Below the pieces are notes generated by a model. That model worked only from the letters and a program-made list of their open reading frames with translations, did not search any database and was not told the origin of the DNA. Shown here one piece after another: positions 40,001 through 52,632 of a DNA stretch of 64,000 nt; the first letter of the stretch is position 1; each line of letters begins with the position of its first letter. The position numbers and the translations under genes were made by a program. The stretch comes from Dromaius novaehollandiae (Eukaryota > Chordata > Aves > Casuariiformes > Dromaiidae). The stretch spans positions 202,971,336 through 203,035,335 of the forward strand of contig NC_088098.1 of assembly GCF_036370855.1 (NCBI RefSeq). Direction: 5' to 3'.

Positions 40001-43000
40001 ATAACAAACATAAGAACCTGGGACACAACCAAAAAGACGAAAAAAACAGGACTTTCCCCACAAAAGCTTTCTTTCAGCCAAAATTCAAAAATTACGTTGG
40101 CCAAAAACACAAACAATTCTTATGGTCTTATGGTGACTCAGAGCCCTTGCAGGAAAATAATTCCTAGTCCCATTTTCTTCCACAGTCTTGACTTCTGCAT
40201 TGGACCACACTTTCCCTGAAGCCCCATGAGAGAAGACAGTGCCCCACAGGCCATCATAGTGTGACTTGGTCACTGAACTGGAGAGAATGTCAGAGAATGC
40301 AGATATAGACAACCAAACTACCACCCTGAGGATCTGTGGCAACAAATTATTTCAACAGCTCCATGCTTGTCTATCAAGGGTATTTGTTTTTGCAATGGAA
40401 AATAGTGAAATTTTCCATGGCAAAACCCTATTTTGCTATTAAAACAGTTTCATCATATTTTTGCTTTCCTCTCCTCCTCCACCTTCTCTCCCATGGAAAT
40501 GTCAAATTCTCCAGGAGGAAACAGCCTTCAGAAGGGAGATTAGAAAGGCTCCTAAGATCCTGTCCATAGGACCTGGCAAGATGCACACAGTACATCCTGA
40601 AGCTCCCATTTATTTTTTGCTTATTTTTAAGCTGCTCTCTTTTCCATTTTCTACAGCAGCTGCTACTACTTCCAGCTGATGAGTCTTTTACAAATATATT
40701 AGGCCTCAAAGATGCTATATGCCCACATAGATAACTCTGCAAGTTAAGCTCAATACTTTACACTGTTGTAGAAAAATTTGCAAAATATTCAGGGTAAAAA
40801 GAGACAGCCTCTAAAAAATCATATTTAAACATCAAGATTCAAGCTTGTAATTCCAAGAAAATCAAAGTGTGATATTGGAAAATCCTAGAAGGTTGAAGTT
40901 AGAAGTCAAGAAGCAGTACCTTTCTTTTGCAAAACTTAGGGCAAAAAAGTACATCTCATTCCTTTCTTCCTTCTTTCTAAACATTTTTATTTTGGGGATA
41001 GGTCCTAATGTATGACCCCATCACCTAATGGTACATAATCTGAAACTAGCCCTTCTTCATATTGACCTTTTCTAGCCAAAGATTTGAGGACTACTTTCTG
41101 CTGTTGAATCTGCAAGGTGAATGACCATTTTTCTTTTCCTGAGCCGAATTTCAGTTACAGTTGGTGCAAGCTCAATGCAGACAGGAGAGTAGTGAACTGT
41201 TTTAACAGAAAAGAGCAAAAACTGCTGAGAGAGGAAGGATCTTTTTCTTAGCATTATTTACATGAAAATGCTGTGATATTAACAGCAGGATATGTTAACA
41301 TACTCAAAGATTTCAACCCCTTTAGAATCTCTGCTTTGCAAAAATGTTTTTGAGAGTTGCTTTTCACCACAGAGCCTTTTTGAAAGGACCTTTAGAAAGG
41401 AAATGAAAGAGAGGAAGTAAAAGAGTTTGATCATGTATTTCGTAGAACATAAGAATAAGCAAAATTCCTTATGCTGCTATTTCATAAAAGGCGATAAAGT
41501 CCGGTTGATATTCCCAGTTTTTCATTAAAGATATATAGAAACAAATGACACCAGGGAGTTGTATAAGGGTTTTGCCAGTAAAGTTTTTTTCTGCCTTGCT
41601 CCATCACTTATTGTATATAGGCCATATATTTTACAGAAAACAATTTGGGAAATGTGACAGTTCTTAAAACATTTATAGAGAATTTTCATATCCTTCTTCA
41701 TATTCAGACAGACATACCTGCTACCATGAGCCTGCCTAAGTATACCTCTGGGAGAGGGAAAGACAAGACAAAAATGTAACTAACATGCTTTAAAATTTAA
41801 AATTCTTTTTAAAAGCATCTATCAAAAACCTTGGATTATGCAAGTTACATACATATTTAATTTTATTACAGGTTTCCATGAGATAACTGTAGCATCAGGA
41901 AATTTTTGAGATGTTTCATTGTACAGAAAACAGTCACAACTTCAAAATCTCTGATAGAGGCAAATGCTGACTATTATAGCTACAGTGCTCACAATACACA
42001 GCAATATGCTGTGCAATAATGCTGGATTAGTTCATACTTCACATTGCTGTGGTCAATGCTGGAGCACAGTGACTGAGCAAAACAGCCTAAACCTAAAGCT
42101 AAGGGTAATGACAAAAATCTTTTTCATGTGAGCTTGAGATCTCTGGAGAGGCCAACGTGGCAAAATTTTGTGAAAGATATCCCAAACCACTGCTTTCCAA
42201 GAGGATTTCAATTCCTTTCAGAATTTCCACAACTTCGTAAATACACTTTATGGAGCTTCTTTGATTGATTACTTCATTTCAGCTTTACGCACACATTTGC
42301 TTCACAGCCTGCCAGTCTATGATCACCACATAAAACATTAACTACCTAATTCTTTTTCAGTATAGTTCCTGGCTAAGGACCTCTTACTGCAAATATGCCT
42401 AATTCCACTGTCCCATTTGGCTTGTGAAGAGCAGGTTATCAGTACCAGAGACAGGTGAGATGTTCACATTATCATCACTGCATCTCCCAGATCTTACAAA
42501 GGATACAAACTCCAGGAAAGAAAAAAAAAGTCTAAAGGTCATGGAAGAAACTCTAAACACAAGCTGTGGCTTGCTTATTTTAGAGGTGATGTTGCCTCTA
42601 CACTGGCTTGAAGTCATCCATTTTTCTTGCATTGTACAGGAAGTATAATTATTTATATTACAGAAACACCTAATAGTGCAAAAGTCAGTCCCAGATTGGG
42701 ATTAATTGGCTAAGTACTGCATGCATCTAAGGCAAAATGTACTCCTGGCCCCCCAGAATTTCAAATTTAAATTATCAAGACAGAGCGGTTAATCAGAAAA
42801 ATTATTCCCATGGAGAACTGAAGCAGAATGAACTGCACAAAGCTAGAAGTCAAGATCAGCTGTCCTTTAGCACAGGCTTGGGCCTACATCACAAAATTAT
42901 CTTCCCTTTCTGACCCTGGATGTAAGGTGATGTGGCTGCTGCCGTAATGTCAAGCTCTGATTAATTAGCTTGAGAATTTTGTAATTCTAGAGGCTTGAGC

Positions 43001-45728
43001 AAGTTCACTTAATTTGTACATAGTGTACTAAGTGAATAGAGAGTACACAGAGCTCATGAACAGGCACCCATTATTGTTGTCTAAAGCTATCTAAATACAA
43101 GGTTTATTTTTCAGTTCAGCATTATTAATGCCTTCCCTAACATGAGGAACAGAATGCCTTTGTCTCTGTTGCTGTCTCCAGGCTTTCTGCAGGGTTGGAA
43201 CACATTCTCTGCTCTGCAAGTACAGTCTGGTTCAAGACTAAATGCAAACAAACAAAGGTTGAAAATATTTTTTCAAAAGGAAACTTGACACATCAGCCCT
43301 CCTGCCCTTCATCAGCAAATCAGTTCCTAGCTAGGACCTGTTGGTCTTTGCTTTCCATCACAGACGTTGTAGTCAGATCTCCCCCTGTCACAGCATCTCC
43401 TGTGTCTCTGTGCTGATATGTTGAGAACTTCTATTCAGACACATCCTAGTGTTGTTCTCCTGTGGCAATACCCTGTGTGGGCAGACCAGAAGCCCCACAC
43501 ACTCATCAGCTGTTCCCACCATGCTGGCCAGAGGGGGAAGGCAGCAGAGCATGGCCCCAGGCCCCCTGCCCTGTCGCCCCACAGGCATTCTCCATTAATG
43601 CAGTGCTAATGAAGCTACGCTACTGGGTGAGGTCTTTGGTAGTCATTATCTGTGAGCACTGTACAGGCCAGAGGGAAAGCTCTCTGGGTTGCTCAGAAGG
43701 GAGGAAAATGGGGAATCCTGCCTACATGACAAAGTAAAAGTGGGGGAAGATGCACAAATGCAAAGGTTTCTATCCTTCCCAGAATCCATTCCTGAGGCTT
43801 TTCTACTGAAGAACATCTGGATTTGAAGGCTGATTCCAGATGGCTTTTTGGCAAAGACCTTCCTGCAAGGTAGAGAGGCCTTGTGTTGCTCTGACCAGTA
43901 AGTAAAACTAAGTGACATATGAAAACATGCATTAAACTAATCTTAACCCAACTGTGACCCTGCCCATTCTCAATGGAAGCTCTCTCTTTACTTAGAGAAG
44001 TATTTGGCTAGAGAACTCTGCAACAAACCACACATCTGCTTAACTTGGCAAAAGGTGTGGGACTTAAATATCAATGGATGTTTTTCCTCAGGCCACAAAC
44101 ATAAACATCTTCCTCTGCATGCTGAAATACACTGCACACTACGCACTGAAATATCCACTTTAATTCTGTATGTGTTTGGTGAGCACAGATGACTTAGTCT
44201 CTGCTGTAAGGACTGGAAATGGTCCTGGTCGCATACGGTCCTGAATAGCCAGCAAGCTGTCTGCCATTTCTGCACTGGCAAGAAAATGACTCAGTGGGCT
44301 AATGTACCTTGTATAGCTTTGCATATTATGCCTTCAGATTTTATTTAGCACTTTAGGTACACATGGAAGAGAAAAGAGAACAGAATTGTAGTATGAAGCT
44401 ATTGCAGACATAACTCGTGGTTCTTAACAGGCTCGTTTGTGGAAGTGCAAATGGCCTACGGGATATTACTTAGCAAATAAGAAACTAAAAAGTGGTACGA
44501 TGATTTACTATTGGTCTTCTAACAAGGAAAAGTGTCCATTATTGGATTCTTGATTTTTTTTTTCCCTCACACTTTCAGTCCTTATGGGCTATTCAGGATA
44601 ACAATCACAAACTTATTCTAACCATATGTCTCTTTCATTTTAACGGCCATGAAATCAAAACTCAGAATCTTGCAATAGCTAGGTGAACTTAGTAGAGAAT
44701 CAGGCTCAAAGTATTTTCAGCATTATCTCATTTAAATATCTAATGTTCTGAGATCTGTAGATGTGCTGCAATCATTGATCAAACAACTTGACAAACTGCA
44801 AATAGAGACCAAGAATATATACTTTCAAGGGAACTTTCTCACTCAAAAAGTTTCATAGATGAGAGGCAAAGGTATATGTGTATTTCTTTGATGGGGGAAA
44901 CTTGAAGATATCTTTTGAAAATTAGAATTTTGCCTCATTCCCTCCCCCATGGTCAGATTAGCGCTCTTATTTCTTTCCATATGACTTCCAGCAAACCATG
45001 ATACAAGAATTCTAGACAATTTTCCACATTAGCTACACATCTTTCTTCCTCACCTCAGCAACACTTATGCAGATAGTTCTCCATCATTCAGCAAGTGTAG
45101 TAATATCTGCTTTTTTTTTTCTTGACTCGCTCTGGATCTCTGCAACAAAGGTGTCTACAGCTGAACTAGTCATCACAGACCTTTTATAGTCAATAGAGAC
45201 CTGATTAATAGAGTCGGTGAAGTCTAGATTAAGTTTGTTGTATGTTGAGATAGTCAATAAAGTTTCTTCTACTAGAACTTCACTGTTAAAGGAGACCAGG
45301 GTGATTATTTCACATATAGATTCCTAGGGCACAATTCAGTTAACTAGACATAGATGTTAAGTGTCATTTTAGGTGCTGTGGAATATTCCCTTTGACCTCC
45401 TGCTGCCATTTCAGAAAGGTATGAGTCTGCTATAAGTCCTATGTCATATACATCAGCATTCTGCAGATTGTATTGACACTGTACAACATCTCCAAATAGG
45501 CCTAGATGTTTCTGCTTTGGCAACTGGACCTAGACCCTAAGGTCAAGTGAGATGAATCGTACCTGTCAAGTCAGGAGAGCAAGTGAAAATACACAGGACT
45601 CCAGCTGATCTGCCAACCCAAGGGCAGAGCCTTTGTGCCTCACACAGTGGTAGTCAGACCCAAGTCCATGTCATACTACCTATCTCTGGGAATGCCCATG
45701 GCAAATGTAGGAAAAACTTTTTGAACAC
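34089..45728. other. Non-coding sequence between pentamer tract and SINE
   Basis: Mostly AT-rich. A GC-richer stretch at about 43.25-43.6 kb has very few CpGs, so it is not island-like. A modest CpG cluster occurs at about 38345-38490. No coding exon recognised. Confidence -1.
38731..38753 (+). repeat. (TACATA)n / TA-rich short tandem repeat
   Basis: TACATA units grading into TATATA, followed by TATGCAATGATATGC. An alternating purine-pyrimidine tract, about 23 bases. Confidence -1.
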
Positions 45729-46025
45729 ATTTATTTATTATTTGCTGTTGTTCTAAGTCAAATGCATACTGCTGCATTGCCTACCAGCCCCAGTTATGAC
45801 AAGGTTTTTGTTGTCTTTGGCTGTGTACAAAGAAACAGCTCTTAGGGCCTGTCGCTGCCTTCAATACTGTCTAACTACAAAGGGAGATGAAAGAGGAAGA
45901 GAAACAGAGGCACAGAGACATGATGAATCCAAAAGTAAAGTAGTAGATCAGCAGTCAACATAGAAGCAGATATTGGCTTTCCTAACTCCAATCTCAAGCC
46001 TAGGCACTGGGCCACGGGGCTGCTG
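45729..46025 (-). mobile_element. MIR-like amniote SINE (MIR1_Amn type)
   Basis: On the minus strand the element starts near 46025 with a tRNA-derived head, GTGGCCCAGTGCCTAGG, comparable to the MIR head (GTGGCCTAGTGGTTAG in amniote forms). Next comes the core phrase TCTCTGTGCCTCTGTTTCTC (about 45900-45922), close to MIR's CTCTGTGCCTCAGTTTCC. It ends with an L2-like tail near 45729-45850, where the + strand reads TTTATTTATTATTTG, then CAGCCCCAGTTATGACA and CTGTGTACAAAG. The order of head, core and tail and the length near 300 bases both agree with a full-length MIR. MIR-type SINEs are Pol III elements mobilised by L2 machinery and are very old, so a nearly complete copy in a bird is noteworthy. 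The A and B boxes are too eroded to define. The family assignment is from memory of the consensus. Confidence -1.
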
Positions 46026-46282
46026 TACCTATCTCTTTTCCACCAAATTCCTATCCTTACCCTTCTCATGCCCTCCTCCCCCCTAAAACAGTAACAGAGA
46101 TTGAAGCCCATTCTTCACATTTTTTAACTTTCTTTCCTGGCGTTAGCTGTACATATACACCCACTTCTAGTTTCCAGGCTGGGACAAGTTTTTTTGTGAA
46201 GTAATCTAGCTCTCCCTCTGAGCTGAGCCCTTGCAGGCTGCCTGCTGTTTGGTGCTGTGTTTGCCTGTTAATCACACTCTTT

Positions 46283-46303
46283 CCTGCTGCGAGTCCCAGC
46301 AGG
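46283..46303. repeat. 7-bp stem hairpin, 7-base loop
   Basis: CCTGCTG, loop CGAGTCC, CAGCAGG. A short GC-rich inverted repeat in a GC-richer stretch about 260 bases downstream of the SINE. It may be coincidental. Confidence -1.
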
Positions 46304-46720
46304 CTAACTGCCGGCACAGATTTTCACATTTTCTGTATTGGATAATTACATGGAAGGACTCCACACAACTAAAACTGACTTTATAGAAAGGTCCTGTTCT
46401 TCCTGGCATGCTGCAGCTGCATGACTTCTAGCCACGAGCCCACAGACCAGAGACTTTGCCCTTCTCCAGTCCTGGCCCCGCTGCAACCTGGGCTCCTCTC
46501 GCTGAGAGCCAGGCAGGTTCCCGCAGCTCTAGATCATGCCAGCAACCAAATCATCCCCTGACACTCCTAAGTATGGAGGGATGAGGGAGCTCTCATACAC
46601 TCTGCTCCCTCTCTACATTAAAAGAAACCTGATTTCTTGCATGAAATCTAAAAACTCACTGAATAGTTGGAAAAACATTCATTGGAAGTTCCCAGGAGCA
46701 GCAACAAGGGGACTTTAGCA

Positions 46721-46749
46721 CCCCCCCCCCTCCCCCCCCCCCCCCCCCC
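46721..46749 (+). repeat. C10-T-C18 homopolymer tract
   Basis: Ten C, one T, then eighteen C. The minus strand is therefore a long G run able to form G-quadruplexes, and the C strand could form an i-motif. Homopolymers of this length are unstable and often miscounted by sequencing, so the exact length should not be trusted. A short hairpin and a C/G-richer stretch (about 46.2-46.5 kb) lie upstream, but no gene is evident. Confidence -1.
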
Positions 46750-47709
46750 GTCATAACTGATCTCATTACTGGGGCAATGCATGCAGAAGACAATTTCCCA
46801 TAATTATGGAGATGGAGTATGACCCAAAACAATGAAGGACCGAAACAAAAGCACCTTAATCAGTGTTATATTCCTAGATTTACCCATGACACCTAATCTG
46901 CACAGACACCGTGTACAGAGGCTTATGGAGAGAGGAAGAGATGTTAGGATAGGGGTTACTCTGGAGAATTTCCCCATTCCAGAAAGGAAGCTGAAGCACT
47001 TGTGATGCTAACGCCCATACTACTAGACAGTATAATGAAGAATAGGAAAAATACCTGAACTGTCTTTGCAAAAGGCACAAAACTTCCACGAGAAAGGGGA
47101 CGCTATCCTATTTGTTTTCAGAAATAACCTCGGCTTCTGAGTGTACTCCGGTAGTGCAAGGGGCAACAGAGGACAATACAGCGCTGTGTCTAAAAGCAGA
47201 ACAGGAAGAAGAGACTGGAAGAAGTGGAAATATTTTGTGGCCACCTCCATTTAACATCTCACCCGAAACATGACCTCTGGATGTGCACAACCTCTCCAGT
47301 AATGCACTAAATGGATCTGAGCCAAAAACTTTCAGTCCCAGAGGCAGAAGGCTATCTACTAAGTCACAATGACATTAACGCCCTTCATTAGGACCTGGGA
47401 TTTTGAAGGCAGAAACTGTTCTCTTCCAAAGTACACTGTGCTCCATTTTTTAAATGCTTTCCATTACCTCAGTGTACTGCTTTCTAATCTTTATTGCCAT
47501 TTTTAAAGACTTCTCAGGGTTTTTTGTTTTTTCCCTTTTTCCCTCGTGTTTTGATGGGTTTCTAACAAGGAGAATTTTGGCTGGAAAAACACAATATTTA
47601 GGTTTCAATACTGCATACTGTAAGTTGTGTTCAGTGCTGCATAAGAAATGCTAACAGGTCACTTGACTTATGAGTTTTAAAAAATAGTTATTAAATAAGC
47701 TTTTCTTGT

Positions 47710-47749
47710 GTTATTCTTAATTGAGTAGAGTTATCCTTAATTGAGTAGA
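47710..47749 (+). repeat. 20-bp tandem duplication
   Basis: Two abutting copies of GTTATTCTTAATTGAGTAGA (second copy has C for T at position 6). A recent slippage or duplication event in AT-rich non-coding DNA; each unit carries the homeodomain-like core TTAATTGA. Confidence -1.
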
Positions 47750-49464
47750 TTTAGACTTCATGTCTAAGACAGGATCAATGATATCTTAAAAAAATGGCAA
47801 GAACATATCAGGAGTACTCTGGTATTTTATATATGAAAAAAAAAAAATCTGTCCAGTTACCCTCTTGTGATAACTCAAGTAGCTGCCTTCATTTTGTCCC
47901 AGCTGTATAAAACAAGCAGCAGAAGTAATAACCTTGAGTTATTATCAGAGAACCCCACAGTTTCTCTTCACCCTTTCTCTCCCTTCCTTTGGCATCACTG
48001 AGTTTGGCCCTGCCTGGCTGCCAGATCAGTGGAAAGTCAGAGGGCTATGACTGAAGTTACCAAAGACTGGAGCTCTTGTACGTCAGCATTTTATACTGTA
48101 TACATCATATAAGCATGATGCAACAAATAGTACACTGCATATCATAGTAAAAATAACTTTGATATAATCTGACAGGTACATTTAGAATGACGATATAGTG
48201 TCTTTTTACAGTGTATTGCTTATTCTTGCATGAATCTTTCACTCCCCAATATAGTGACCACTTAAAAATATATGAGAAAGGCTCAATATTAGCAGAAAAC
48301 ATGAAGGACACCACTCCAGAAAGCTCTAATTGCTTAGCAGCCCCTGTGCTCCCTTGAATGAGGAACAAGGTTTTCTTCAGACTCTGTACGTTGAGGTGGG
48401 AACAGAAGCAAAGTGCCTCACCTCCTGGACATGCAGTCTAACCACAAAGCTATCACAGAAACAAGGAATATCACCACTAGCCTCTCGGTCTTGTGAAAAT
48501 TTCACTTTCCTATTTGTTTTTTTCTGCAGCTGTCTCAAGTGAGCCACGTTGATCAGACTGTTTCATTTCATTTGGAATGGTTTGAGCAAAATCCAATTTT
48601 TCACTTTTCTTCTTTGCAACAAGGGAGGAAAACAATATTTGATTCAATCTAAACTTCTTCCCCTTCTGCCATTTGTGCTACCCTGCTTAGATTGTTATTC
48701 TGCAACTAAACCAGAAAAAAATGTTTTGTTTTGTTTTTTTTCCCACAACTCTAGTCATTAGTTAATGAGTGGAGTATATGAATTAATGAGCTTAAGATGC
48801 AGCAGGGAAGACTTCAGATGTGGGAAAATGAAACCAAGAGACTATACAGTCAAGCTAAGATGATATTGTATAAAATGCCAGTGGCAGACAGGCTCATATT
48901 TGTAGCTGAATCTGCTACAGCTATGCTTTTTCTCACCCACCTGGAGTTAATTTCTGTGCACAGTTTATGTTCATGGCAAAATAAATTTCAATTTCATGCA
49001 TCTAAATTTGCTTCTGTAACTGTTTATTTGATAAGTGCTCACATACTTATCCAATAGGAGAACAAATACAGCCTTATATCATTTTCTTTTGGCCTATGAA
49101 ATTAAATGGTTCAGCTTAAATAACTAAAATGAACTATTTTCAGATCCATAATCCTGATATATTTTGAGTTAAGTACTCTTAAAGTGACAAATAATTAGAG
49201 TGAAATAAGAGATCCAAAGAGGTGGTGAGGATAAAGAAACAGAAAGTTGGCTAATGTCTTATAAATCGAATGTAAATGACTCAGTCCTTTTGAATCAAAA
49301 CTACAGTTTTAGACTACGGATTATCTACTCACAGATACTGTAGAAACACTGTGATATCATAAAGGCAAGGCTGAACTACATAGCAACCCTTTACAGATGT
49401 TTCAGCCTATATGGATGATAGTGCAGGACTAGAAGTCCTGCAAAAAAGACCTTTCAATATCCCT

Positions 49465-49507
49465 TTTTGTGAAAAAACACTCTTATGTGTTTTGTGAAAA
49501 AACACTC
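49465..49507 (+). repeat. 18-bp direct repeat, period 25
   Basis: TTTTGTGAAAAAACACTC occurs at 49465-49482 and again at 49490-49507, separated by TTATGTG. The two copies are identical. Confidence -1.
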
Positions 49508-52500
49508 AACACATCATCAAAATAAAATACTCCAACTCACGGCTCAGGATAAGATGTCATACCTTTTTGCTTCATCTTTTTGACAGTGTATTAAAAATGT
49601 AGATAATTAGAGATGGAATGGTAGAATTTATATAATCTTTGATTCTGCAACTAAAACCTAACCTTCTCCCAGTTTAGACTAGAAATGTAGTGCACTTGGA
49701 TAGGTTCAGAAACAGACGCACTAAAGTGACTCTGGAAGATCATCGGTTTATTAGGTGGCAAAAAGAGGAATATTAGCTGGTCACAATGAAGTTATTGCCT
49801 TCCAGAGTGCTAACGACATTAGCAATGGATAAGGATTTTCAGTGGACTAGACTGGCTTTTTTCTAGCTGTTCCCACATTTTATAAGACCTAGCATTCTTC
49901 TGTGAGAAGGTTGTCTAGTGCTTTGGATTTTAGACAAGCCCATTTATGTTCTCCTGCACTGCTACAGATTTCCTGAGCATCTGTGGATTCAAATTCACAA
50001 GCTATGCTGGACATCACAACAAGCAGGACACGCAAATCTGAGTAAAACACTGAATTTCACATACAGTAAACGGGGAAAGTCAGGCACCTAAAAGACTGCC
50101 AACATCCATTTTCTGTGTACTAGTAAGAAATGCCCAAAAGAGCATACAGTTTTTCTCTTTCTCCCAGAACCTATTTGAGAGAGAATTACAGCCTGAAAAC
50201 CCTTCCTGAATTCATACACCCCTTCAGACTGCTGGGCTAGCTCACCTTTCTCTAAGAGCCACCCTGACCAGGGGAGGGAGCAATTCATGGCCCTCCAGAA
50301 CCTCCCGCGGCTTGAATGCGCAGCTCCGGCATCTCAGCAGAGCCCCCTTGTAAAGGGCTGTAGGCAAAGACTAGTTGGTCCATTTGCCATTCAGAAATGG
50401 AAATAGAGACCAGACAACACAGAGTTGATTTCATAACTTTGTAAGGGTGAAGCTACCCTCTTACAAAAGGGTGCCCTCACTACCCCTGCCGTAGTTTGGT
50501 ATGTGAAGCTTTGACGCTGTCAGCTGAGCAAATGCAACAACCCCTTGCCTGACCCCAGCAGCTTCAAACTTCTTTCCACCTTTAGATCCCTTTCTTCAAG
50601 GAGGCTTGGCAGGTCACTGTGTGCAATATCAGATACCAGGGGAAAAAAAGGAAGGGAGTGGCAGGAAAGGAGGTGCCCACATGGACCTCATCTATAATGT
50701 AAGTAAGTTTTTTCCGCAGAGGAAGCAATCATACCTACCCTTCTGATGATGATAAAACATGCAAAGCTGGAAGTGGTGCAAGGATAACACCAAACAGTGA
50801 ATGTCTTGTACATTTCCAGGGCTGTAAGTCCATTTTCTCAGTAAAGAAAGGGCTGCTAGAATTTCCAAGGGTGTGGTGATCAAGTCTGCCATTGATTCCA
50901 GCTGTATGCAGGATAGAAAGTACCAAATCTTTTCCAAGAGATTTAAATTATCCTTTTAATTATTGGAGTTTGGACTGCTACTCTTCTCCAGAAGAATTTT
51001 CTTCAGCTGTCCAAATTCTACACCATGTCTGTGTGAGTAGCTATGGCTGGATAGCATCATGGTTCCCAGTGCCCTTGGAATCTGTGAATTTTAGCCTTTT
51101 TATCATGGATTTTGCAGATAACTGTTTCCAGCCTTATCTGCAGTTTGGTCAATACCTGTAGTTCTAATAAACCACTCAGTGTGGCACTTTTAATAGAATA
51201 TTATTCTTTGCAGCAGTTGTTCTTCAGTTTATTTCAAACATTTCAAATGCAGTGGTATGATGAGTGACCAACCTGAAACTCTTGGAAGCAGGCTGTTCAG
51301 CTGGGACCAGCTGGAGTTTGTGACTTTCAGCAAATCTTGATCTGGCTATATTAGTAAGCAAGAGTCGTTCAGGAGTGGGTGTGATGGTCAGGAAATTAAG
51401 ATGCAGGGTTCCTGCTGTATCTTCATCTTTGACCGATTTTGGCATGTCCCCATTCTCTGTCATAGTCTCCTGTCAGTAAAAAGAGATGGTACTTTCTGAG
51501 AAAAACAACATTATAGAGTGTGAGATATTCCAGTACCTGAGGGCTACATAAACACCTAGGTTAGGTCACTGAGAAAACAGCCTGATAAGGAAAACGCAGC
51601 TGTCACTAGTTCTTTCTTAATTTCCAAGTCAACTTTGAATTTATACAAGCAGAAGGAAAAAACATACTGAGTATTGGTACTGTAAAATACTGGCAGACAT
51701 TGATAGAAGTATCAAAGAAAGAATCAAAAATGTTATTCATTATCTGAAGCCAAGCAAGGTCTGGAGAAGCAATATCTTTTATTAGGCCAACTCATACAGT
51801 CACAAAAGAGAGATGAGAACTTTGGACATGTAAGGTATTTTTCACATCTGGAAAAGAAGTATGAAACTTCAGAGCTACAGAGCGGTTCAGAACAATTGCT
51901 CTGAATTGAGCCAGTTTTGTCAATCGGAACATCTGAGGGAAGGGGAGCTGACACCTGCTGAACAAATAACAGGAAGGCTAAGGAAGGGGAGAGGTGATTA
52001 TGGTCATTTCCATAAAAAAATGGTTATAAAAGCACTTTGTACTCTTGAAAGGACTGTTTATATCATGAGGAAACAAGGTAAAATGAGGGCAATTCTATAG
52101 ACGACAGCAGCGCAAGGTTTTCTGTTTTGACAAAAAATGTTCCCAGTCTGCAATGAGGAGGAATTCAAATATTCTTGCCTCTGTTTCATTGTTGGACACT
52201 GCTTATGCTACACACAATAGGACTAGTAAGAGAGTATGATCTGAAAACTAGTCAATGCTTTGTATATTTTGGGATTTGATGGCAAACACATCTTTCTCCA
52301 TCTCTTTCCTGATGTAATCGTACTGGAAATGCGAAAAATCAATTTTCTATAAGTTGCCCATTTACATTAAATTTAGGAACTAATTAACACAAGAGTCTGC
52401 TTTATAACGGTATGTTAATATATCTTCTGGAAAAAGTTACAAAATGTTACACAAACTATTAATATTATATTTTTTAAAGCTGTGCAAAAGATTTGGTTTT

Positions 52501-52605
52501 AATTTATTCATTGGTGAAGATCTTACTATTTTTCTTTTCTTAGCTGGCTTGCTCACTACTGGAATGCCACTGTTTTGTAAAAACCACCCTCTATAAACTA
52601 TTATT

Positions 52606-52632
52606 ACCATTATCACCATCATCATCATCTCA
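52606..52632 (+). repeat. Imperfect (CAT)n microsatellite
   Basis: Consecutive ATC/CAT trinucleotides, perfect for four units at 52618-52629 and imperfect around them (ACCATTATCACC upstream). Confidence -1.

Noticed and set aside
43250..43610. GC-rich stretch considered as an exon or promoter
   Set aside because: Very few CpGs and short competing frames; no splice-consistent exon.
48500..48530. Acceptor-like TTTGTTTTTTTCTGCAG
   Set aside because: No plausible exon follows and several such pyrimidine-AG strings (for example near 16904 and 44580) occur by chance.
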